A DNA stretch of 11,141 bases, taken from NCBI GenBank assembly GCA_022704585.1, contig JAKJGD010000021.1, positions 1 through 11,141 of the forward strand. The letters are read 5' to 3'. Made by a program: the position numbers and the translations under genes. Numbering within the stretch: the stretch's first letter is position 1; each line of letters begins with the position of its first letter. The DNA comes from Spirochaetota bacterium. Lineage in GTDB: Bacteria; Spirochaetota; UBA4802; UBA5550. The notes under the pieces are model-generated. The model worked only from the letters and a program-made list of their open reading frames with translations, did no database searches and was not told the DNA's origin. Of this stretch, positions 7,160-11,141 are shown piece by piece.

Positions 7160-7204
7160 TTGCGCCAGGATCGCAAACCGTCCGGTTCTCCCGTATACGC
7201 GGGA
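7160..7204. repeat. Three consecutive small inverted repeats, one resembling dispersed REP-like sequences
   Basis: TTGCG/CGCAA (7160-7164 and 7172-7176), AACCG/CGGTT (7176-7180 and 7183-7187) and TCCCG/CGGGA (7189-7193 and 7200-7204) lie head to tail with loops of 7, 2 and 6 bases. The last, TCTCCCGTATACGCGGGAAT, resembles the TTCCCGC-loop-GCGGGAA cores of short repeats dispersed between genes in many environmental bacteria. That resemblance is from memory and unproven here. Confidence 0.4.
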
Positions 7205-7270
7205 ATACGAACGTTTCAGCCCCGGGCTTTTTAGCGCGCGGTGTTCATCGGCCAATCCGGTGACACTGCA

Positions 7271-7373
7271 CGACATAACGGCAGTGCTGCAGGCAATTAC
7301 ATCGAACGAATTATCAGCTCAAAAATAATTTTATGTCGAAATGACGTTTTGGACACGCGTGACAGGACATAAC
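7271..7373. repeat. GACATAA motif in two direct copies and one inverted copy
   Basis: CGACATAA at 7271-7278 is mirrored by TTATGTCG at 7331-7338, and GACATAAC recurs at 7366-7373. Within the span, CACTGC/GCAGTG (7264-7269 and 7281-7286) and AATTAT/ATAATT (7310-7315 and 7325-7330) also pair. It could be an RNA fold or a set of binding sites upstream of the small gene. Confidence 0.35.
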
Positions 7374-7426
7374 AGATTTTTTTTCAGAAATATTCTTCCA
7401 CAAAAATTTTTTTCGATTAAAAATGC

Positions 7427-7454
7427 TGGACAAATAAATTAATGGTTGTAGAGT
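7427..7454 (+). promoter_or_regulatory. Possible promoter of the 62-residue gene
   Basis: TGGACA (7427-7432) and TAGAGT (7449-7454) are separated by 16 bases and follow AT tracts that could act as an UP element. Transcription would begin near 7461, leaving a leader of about 40 bases before the ATG. The -10 is a weak match. Confidence 0.35.
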
Positions 7455-7500
7455 TGCAAAGGATCAGACACGCACCCATCAACACACGACAGGACCGCAC

Positions 7501-7689
7501 ATGAAAGCCATATATATCGGGAACAAGAAATTCAGGGAAATCGATCTTCTCGACCTGAAACGGGACGAGGACTATATCCGCCTGATAGACGAGTACTCGC
7601 TGATGGAATCTCCCATAATCTACTTTTCAGCCGGCGACGCGAAAATAAAAGAGATACTCATTAAAAAAGACCCGAGTTTCTCAGCGTAA
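7501..7689 (+). CDS. Small 62-residue protein of unknown function
   Basis: A short charged protein beginning MKAIYIGNKKFREIDLLDLK and ending in KKDPSFSA. It has no signal peptide and no transmembrane segment. It is rich in Lys, Glu and Asp with regular hydrophobics, suggesting a small folded cytoplasmic protein, with a likely N-terminal strand (AIYIG), helices in the middle and PIIYFSAG near 38-45. I do not recognise a family. Three things support it being a real gene: AGGA at 7491-7494, six bases before the ATG; a possible promoter upstream; and a strong terminator about 30 bases after the stop. It is a single-gene unit, convergent with the phosphoesterase gene. Codon use is AT-richer than the signalling genes to its right. 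Confidence 0.65.
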   Translation: MKAIYIGNKKFREIDLLDLKRDEDYIRLIDEYSLMESPIIYFSAGDAKIKEILIKKDPSFSA

Positions 7690-7719
7690 CGACGCATCAC
7701 GATTGAATCCATGAACAGG

Positions 7720-7741
7720 AGCGGCCCACGGGCCGCTTTTT
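7720..7741 (+). terminator. Rho-independent terminator of the 62-residue gene
   Basis: AGCGGCC (7720-7726) pairs with GGCCGCT (7731-7737) around CACG, followed by a T5 run (7737-7741). The T-run touches the stop codon of the converging phosphoesterase gene. On the minus strand the same hairpin lies directly after that stop, but no T-run follows it there. Confidence 0.85.
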
Positions 7742-8205
7742 CAGTCTTCGAGGATTTTCAGCGCGACGCTGATCGAAGAATCGACGTAGAGGAGCCCGTA
7801 CCTGCCGTTGTTCGCGGAGCCGGGATTGAAGAGGACCGGCTTCGTACCGCCGTGATACGATGCGTGCGTGTGGCCGAAGAGCACGATGTCCGCGTTTCTG
7901 CTCCTCCCTTCCCGCTCGATCGCCTGGTACCCGTAATTCACGTGGAACTGGTCGCCGTGCGCCGCCATCACCGTCACCGTGCCGACCTGCATGACGACGA
8001 GCCGCTCCGCGTCCAGGTTCCGCGCCATGTCGACGTTGCCGCACACGCGGACGACCGCCGCACCGGCAGGAACCTCGACATGTGCGAGATCGCCCGCCCC
8101 GTCGCCGCAGTGAAAAAGATAATCGAACGGGCTCTCGCGCCTGACGATTCGGCCAAGACGGACAGTGTTCCCGTGCGTATCGGAGACGACGAGGATTTTC
8201 AGCAT
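7741..8205 (-). CDS. YfcE/MJ0936-type metallophosphoesterase
   Basis: Small cytoplasmic two-metal phosphoesterase of the calcineurin-like superfamily. The 154 residues carry the whole signature in order: D9-x-H11 (VSDTHGN), D35 (HCGD), N57 (CGNVD), H83 (AHGD), H112 and H114 (GHTH), then FNPGS at 126-130. Length fits the YfcE group (about 150-185 residues), whose members cleave phosphodiesters in vitro. The natural substrate is unknown and could be a cyclic or linear nucleotide. The ATG at 8205 lies 3 bases after the stop of the response-regulator/SpoIIE gene (TGATCAATG) with no ribosome site, so translation probably depends on termination of that upstream gene. It is the last gene of the four-gene minus-strand unit. 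The usual GNCD reads GNVD, a minor change. Confidence 0.9.
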   Translation of the reverse strand: MLKILVVSDTHGNTVRLGRIVRRESPFDYLFHCGDGAGDLAHVEVPAGAAVVRVCGNVDMARNLDAERLVVMQVGTVTVMAAHGDQFHVNYGYQAIEREGRSRNADIVLFGHTHASYHGGTKPVLFNPGSANNGRYGLLYVDSSISVALKILED

Positions 8206-8208
8206 TGA

Positions 8209-9309
8209 TCAGGCCAGGTCGACAAGCAGCATGGTGCAGTCGTCGCTTACCACCACATCGCCGCCGGTGAGGTACTTCTGGATCATTTTAAACTTTTCGG
8301 CCGGGGTCCTGCCGCGGGTCGTCAGGACATCCTCGAGCATGGCCTGCCCGACAGGCTTGTCGCTGCCGTCCACGACATCAAGGATGCCGTCCGTGTACAC
8401 GAGTATGCTCGCGTTTCCCTCCATGGGGACGCGGTGCGTCTCGTACTGCGCGTCCGCTATGGGACCAAGGAACGAGTCATTGCCCTCCAGCTGTATGTAA
8501 CCGCCGCTTTGAAGATAATAGGGCTTGGGATGGCCGGCGTTCGAGTACAGGAGGACGGGCTCGTTCGGGTCAAACATGCCGCAGAAGGCGGTCACGAACG
8601 ACTCTATGGGAATGTTTCCCGACAGCTCCTGGTTCATGATGGTCAGCAGCTCGCCGGGATCGGCAGTTTTCTGCAGCGCGTTGCGAAAGACCATCTTCAC
8701 GATGGCCGTATACAGGGCCGCGGAAATGCTGTGGCCCGATACGTCGGCGACGAAGAACATGATCCGGTCGTCCCGGAACATGACGTAGTCGTACAGGTCA
8801 CCGCCAATGTCCGATAGGGGCAAAGACCAGGTATGGACATTCACGCGGTCGGTTTTCACGCTCGGCTCGGGGAACAGGTATTTCTGGAGCTTCCGGGCCA
8901 TGAGCAGCTCGACGCGTATGAACTCGTTAAAATTGATCATTTCGCCTATTTTCAGGCCGTTTTCCACCCGTTTGAGCATAACCTCGGTCTGCTCGGGCTT
9001 CCGGATGAAATCATACACGCCCAGCTTGTAGCTCTCGATAATATTCTCGGGGTTGGCGTCTCCGGAAATCATGAGGACCGGTACGTGCGTTATGTCGTTT
9101 TTCCGAACCGCGCGGAGAAAGCTGAGCCCGTCCATCTCGGGCATGTTCCTGTCGAGCATGATGAGGTCAACGGAAACGGAGTCCAGCTTATCAAGGGCTT
9201 CTTTTCCGTTTGATGCGGCGACGACGTCATACCCGGAACCGTTCAGTATCCGGAGGAGGAGCTTTCGTACCGGCTCCTCGTCATCGATGACAAGTATTTT
9301 TTTCTTCAT
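8209..9309 (-). CDS. Response regulator fused to a SpoIIE/PP2C phosphatase (RsbU/RssB-like output)
   Basis: Cytoplasmic two-domain signalling protein of 366 residues. Residues 3-120 form a receiver domain with acidic D9/D10, phosphoacceptor D53 (MLDRNMPEMDG), S82 and K104 (RKP). Residues 130-148 form a linker helix. Residues about 155-365 are a SpoIIE-type PP2C domain with D171 (IGGDLYDY), D189 (DVSGHS), NAGH (257-260), D307 (YTDG) and D356/D357 (SDDCT). All expected metal ligands are present. By family analogy, phosphorylation of D53 by a histidine kinase controls dephosphorylation of a STAS-domain protein and so a sigma factor or another partner-switch output. No kinase, STAS protein or anti-sigma factor is next to it. 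The ATG at 9309 lacks a clear ribosome site and follows the two-TM gene by 49 bases. Its stop is 3 bases from the phosphoesterase start. Confidence 0.93.
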   Translation of the reverse strand: MKKKILVIDDEEPVRKLLLRILNGSGYDVVAASNGKEALDKLDSVSVDLIMLDRNMPEMDGLSFLRAVRKNDITHVPVLMISGDANPENIIESYKLGVYDFIRKPEQTEVMLKRVENGLKIGEMINFNEFIRVELLMARKLQKYLFPEPSVKTDRVNVHTWSLPLSDIGGDLYDYVMFRDDRIMFFVADVSGHSISAALYTAIVKMVFRNALQKTADPGELLTIMNQELSGNIPIESFVTAFCGMFDPNEPVLLYSNAGHPKPYYLQSGGYIQLEGNDSFLGPIADAQYETHRVPMEGNASILVYTDGILDVVDGSDKPVGQAMLEDVLTTRGRTPAEKFKMIQKYLTGGDVVVSDDCTMLLVDLA

Positions 9310-9358
9310 TTTTTACATCTGACTGAAGCAAGCACGAGCAGGGGCGCCCGGTGCCTCG

Positions 9359-9805
9359 TTACGATGATTGCTTTGCGGCCGACATCCGCTCCTGGATGAA
9401 CAGCCCCCAGAACAGAAGCGATAGCATCATGAAAAAAACCATGGTGTTTCTGCCCAGGCCGGACCCCTTTTTTCTCCGGTCCAGCAGCAGGTCCAGGTAC
9501 GCGACCCGGCTATCGTCTATCTCTTCGCCGGAGTAGATCTGCTTGTCGAAGAAAGCGAGCGAATTCTTGACGGACATGCCCTCGGCGTCGAAATTGCTGT
9601 ACCCGGCGAACAGCTGAGGTTCCCTCAGGATAATATAGGCCTGCTTGTAATGTGCGCCGGCCGATTCCGCGGGCCGGAGCAGCCGCTCCACCTTCGGCTC
9701 GACGAACAGGATGGAATAGAACGAGACAGCCCCGAACACCAGGCTGACAACCAGCGTGGTTATTGCGCCGGCCAGGTATATCCTGCTGTCATTGATTTTT
9801 TTCAT
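9359..9805 (-). CDS. Two-TM membrane protein of unknown function
   Basis: A 148-residue protein with transmembrane segments at about 10-34 and 121-138. Between them lies a loop of about 85 residues that is probably periplasmic, containing FVEPKVERLLRP (34-45) and YSGEEIDDSR (91-100). A short basic tail RRKKG precedes the second TM. I do not recognise a family. It has the layout of a small sensor or scaffold, but no known sensor domain can be named. The ATG at 9805 overlaps the 3' end of the upstream lipoprotein gene by 17 bases. AAAGGAACG, about eight bases upstream within that gene, supplies the ribosome site. Overlap and order suggest it works with the lipoprotein and feeds into the response-regulator/SpoIIE protein encoded next. 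That link is inference. Confidence 0.75.
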   Translation of the reverse strand: MKKINDSRIYLAGAITTLVVSLVFGAVSFYSILFVEPKVERLLRPAESAGAHYKQAYIILREPQLFAGYSNFDAEGMSVKNSLAFFDKQIYSGEEIDDSRVAYLDLLLDRRKKGSGLGRNTMVFFMMLSLLFWGLFIQERMSAAKQSS

Positions 9806-10301
9806 TCAAACGTTCCTTTAAGAGGTCGATGATGTCTTTCTTCGCGTACCCGTTGATCTCGAACCCGATGGTGCTGTCATCCATGAAGGTGCGCTCAAGG
9901 AGCTTCTCGCTCTGGAGCTTCTCCCTGTCTGATCCGAGCAGCTTCACCAGCGGCATTATCTCGTTTTCCGCAAAGGTCTTCTCGATATCGATGAGGCCGG
10001 TATCGAAGGGAAGGATGACCGGCACCACAAACGGCAAAGTCATCACCCGTGGGGACTTGCTTCCCGCGGCCTTGAAATAGACACTGCCCTTCACATCAAG
10101 AAGCGCGGTGCTGTTGTTCTCGTTCTGCAGGCCGGTATTCAGCGTAAGCCGGTACATTTCCCTGTTGTCGACCAGCGCGGGCTCGATTTTCAGCATCGGC
10201 GACACCAGCTTCTCGGGGAGCTTTGCGCAGCCGGTCGCCGCCAGGCAGACGGCGAGAACGACGGCGGACGCTTTCAGTGATATGATCATTCCATTCTTCA
10301 T
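9789..10301 (-). CDS. Probable lipoprotein, first gene of the signalling unit
   Basis: A 170-residue protein with a lipoprotein signal peptide: basic start, hydrophobic core at 6-21, lipobox AATGC with the modified cysteine at C25. The mature part shows alternating strands, such as LTLNTGLQNENNSTALLDVK (52-71) and KSPRVMTLPFVVPVILPF (82-99), then charged helices up to NGYAKKDIIDLLKERLNEKN. The strand pattern with N and L repeats is loosely like WHy/LEA14 immunoglobulin-like domains. That is only a guess. The ATG at 10301 is taken as the start, although a probable promoter would place transcription almost on it. The alternative ATG at codon 5 would still leave a usable signal peptide. It overlaps the next gene by 17 bases. 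Its role beyond envelope attachment is unknown. Confidence 0.78.
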   Translation of the reverse strand: MKNGMIISLKASAVVLAVCLAATGCAKLPEKLVSPMLKIEPALVDNREMYRLTLNTGLQNENNSTALLDVKGSVYFKAAGSKSPRVMTLPFVVPVILPFDTGLIDIEKTFAENEIMPLVKLLGSDREKLQSEKLLERTFMDDSTIGFEINGYAKKDIIDLLKERLNEKNQ

Positions 10302-10307
10302 ACGCTT

Positions 10308-10335
10308 TTCATACAGGATAAGCTAATTTAGTCAA
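10308..10335 (-). promoter_or_regulatory. Probable promoter of the four-gene signalling unit
   Basis: On the minus strand, TTGACT (10330-10335) and TATGAA (10308-10313) are 16 bases apart. The predicted transcription start is close to the ATG at 10301, so the message may have almost no leader, or translation may begin at the ATG four codons later. Confidence 0.5.
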
Positions 10336-10363
10336 GAAAAATATCCGGCCGCCTCCCAAAATA

Positions 10364-10372
10364 CCCCCCCCC
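10364..10372 (+). repeat. C9 homopolymer tract in a divergent promoter region
   Basis: Nine consecutive C residues lie between the promoter of the minus-strand signalling unit and the start of the plus-strand lipoprotein gene. Tracts of this length can change size by polymerase slippage. Whether this one varies cannot be told from a single sequence, and a sequencing error in the tract is also possible. Confidence 0.5.
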
Positions 10373-10450
10373 GCGTGCAGCGAAGAGGCGTCCTGACCGG
10401 TGCGCAATAAATACTTGACATGCCGGCCTTTCCGCCCGCACCGTAGCAGG

Positions 10451-10469
10451 CGCCGGCACTCAGCCGGCG
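10451..10469 (+). promoter_or_regulatory. Hairpin in the leader of the plus-strand lipoprotein gene
   Basis: CGCCGGC (10451-10457) pairs with GCCGGCG (10463-10469) around ACTCA, a stable seven-pair stem ending 11 bases before the ribosome site. No T-run follows, so it is not a clear terminator. It could stabilise the message or bind a regulator. A TTGACA at 10415-10420 may be the -35, but no -10 is evident at the right distance. Confidence 0.4.
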
Positions 10470-10480
10470 TTATCATTCGC

Positions 10481-10491
10481 GAGGTGACCTC
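10481..10491 (+). promoter_or_regulatory. Ribosome binding site embedded in an 11-base palindrome
   Basis: GAGGTGACCTC is symmetric about its central G. Its left half, GAGGTGA, is an excellent ribosome site five bases before the ATG at 10493, which fixes that start. Confidence 0.6.
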
Positions 10492-10492
10492 T

Positions 10493-11141
10493 ATGAACAT
10501 AACCGGTAAAAAAACTGTCGCATATTCCACGATCCTCATGCTGCTCGTCTCATTTTCCTACTGCGGGCAGAAGGACGGGGGGATCGCGAAAGCCGGAGAG
10601 TCGCTGAAGATCAGCGAGACAGCCCTGCTCTTCGCCGGTAAAGAGCTCCCGAAAGAATCTGCGCTCTACCCGTTCACGCAGTCGGCATACTATAAAACGT
10701 ACGGCCGGCAGATGGCATCGTCCTGGGACATGATGCAGAAGCCGAACCAGAAGAAGATCACCGACTGGTGGAGCGCCCACCGGCCGTCCCGGTCCTGGAC
10801 CAACGTGCTCTATCCCTTCAGCGGGCCGGACATCATGAACGCCCTGACCTTCTTCCCCGACGCGGAATCGATCATCATGTTCGGGCTGGAGCCGCCGGGA
10901 GTCATTCCGGACCCGCATTCGATGGACGCGGCCGCGATCACGCAGGGGCTGAACGGCCTCCGCGGCTCCCTCAACGATATTTTGCACATGAACTTCTTCA
11001 AGACCGAGGGAATGGCGGCCGAGATGAGCAACAGGTCGTTCAACAGCATCGCCGGCATCATCATGTACTTCCTGGCCACCAACGGCTACACCGTGACGAA
11101 CGCGCGGAAGATCGCAATCGACGCGGACGGCAGGGTGGTCC
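10493..11141 (+). CDS. Probable lipoprotein of unknown function, 3' end beyond window
   Basis: 216 codons are present, with no stop before the window ends. The protein starts MNITGKKTVAYSTILMLLVS and has a hydrophobic signal segment (8-22) followed by FSYCGQKDGG. C24 is the likely lipidated cysteine in a relaxed lipobox, with Y before the cysteine, unusual outside spirochaetes. The mature part is rich in aromatics and methionine: YPFTQSAYYKTYG (about 62-74), WDMMQKP (80-86), DWWSAHRPSRSWTNVLYPFSGPD (93-115) and TFFPDAESIIMFGLEPPG (about 120-137). I do not recognise a named family. The YPFSGPD and FGLEPPG motifs look like conserved structural elements of an uncharacterised exported family. Start is firm because GAGGTGA lies five bases before the ATG. 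It is divergent from the signalling unit. Confidence 0.75.
   Translation, partial: MNITGKKTVAYSTILMLLVSFSYCGQKDGGIAKAGESLKISETALLFAGKELPKESALYPFTQSAYYKTYGRQMASSWDMMQKPNQKKITDWWSAHRPSRSWTNVLYPFSGPDIMNALTFFPDAESIIMFGLEPPGVIPDPHSMDAAAITQGLNGLRGSLNDILHMNFFKTEGMAAEMSNRSFNSIAGIIMYFLATNGYTVTNARKIAIDADGRVV

Larger units (their letters stand above)
6972..7426. other. Long intergenic stretch with many inverted repeats, no protein gene seen
   Basis: Between the lolA promoter and the small gene at 7501 there is no convincing coding frame on either strand. The part from about 7005 to 7270 is clearly more GC-rich than the AT-rich flanks and contains several inverted repeats, listed separately. AT-rich tracts with T8 (7377-7384) and T7 (7407-7413) precede the small gene. 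I found no tRNA, tmRNA, SRP RNA or RNase P signature. It may hold a structured non-coding RNA, a decayed element or a dispersed intergenic repeat. Confidence 0.5.

Noticed and set aside
7180..7213. CRISPR-repeat-like palindrome TCCCGTATACGCGGGA
   Set aside because: Only one copy occurs, with no regularly spaced repeats or cas genes. It fits a dispersed intergenic repeat better.
9310..9358. GGCGCC-centred inverted repeat between the 2-TM and receiver-SpoIIE genes as a terminator
   Set aside because: The stem is short and imperfect with no T-run directly after it, and the genes look co-transcribed.
10550..10987. Minus-strand frame of 145 codons
   Set aside because: Antisense to the plus-strand lipoprotein gene, which has a signal peptide and a strong ribosome site.

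Overview
The window most likely comes from a member of the Spirochaetota or a close relative. This is an inference from gene content: a seven-transmembrane receptor fused to a SpoIIE/PP2C phosphatase, a second response-regulator/SpoIIE phosphatase, a lolA-rodZ pair near rimO-pgsA, and exported proteins with loose lipoboxes. No rRNA or tRNA is present to settle it. Base composition is moderately GC-rich. rimO is clearly the most GC-rich gene, while the lolA region and the intergenic stretches around 2600-2960 and 6900-7500 are AT-richer.

Left part (1-6887): housekeeping envelope and translation genes on the minus strand, in transcription order lolA (6887-6189), rodZ (6185-5049), then after a gap rimO (1836-490) and pgsA (493 to beyond base 1). 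They cover lipoprotein trafficking, cell shape, ribosomal protein S12 modification and phosphatidylglycerol synthesis. The series is split between rodZ and rimO by about 3.2 kb holding a divergent pair: a small exported barrel-like protein (minus strand, 2594-1905) and a 691-residue 7TM-SpoIIE receptor phosphatase (plus strand, 2970-5045). The receptor gene ends only 3 bases from the end of rodZ.

Middle (6888-7740): about 610 bases without a convincing protein gene. They contain a probable lolA promoter, a GC-rich block full of inverted repeats (7033-7213), a motif occurring in two direct and one inverted copy (7271-7373), and a probable promoter for a 62-residue protein of unknown function (7501-7689), which is followed by a clear rho-independent terminator.

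Right part (7741-10301): a tightly packed minus-strand unit, in transcription order lipoprotein, two-TM membrane protein, response-regulator/SpoIIE phosphatase and YfcE-type metallophosphoesterase, with one probable promoter at 10308-10335. It looks like a small envelope-linked signalling unit. A divergent plus-strand gene for a probable lipoprotein (from 10493) runs off the right end.

Two SpoIIE-type phosphatases sit in 11 kb, but no STAS-domain anti-anti-sigma factor or HATPase anti-sigma kinase is visible. Their partners must be encoded elsewhere. I see no CRISPR array, transposase, integrase, rRNA or tRNA.
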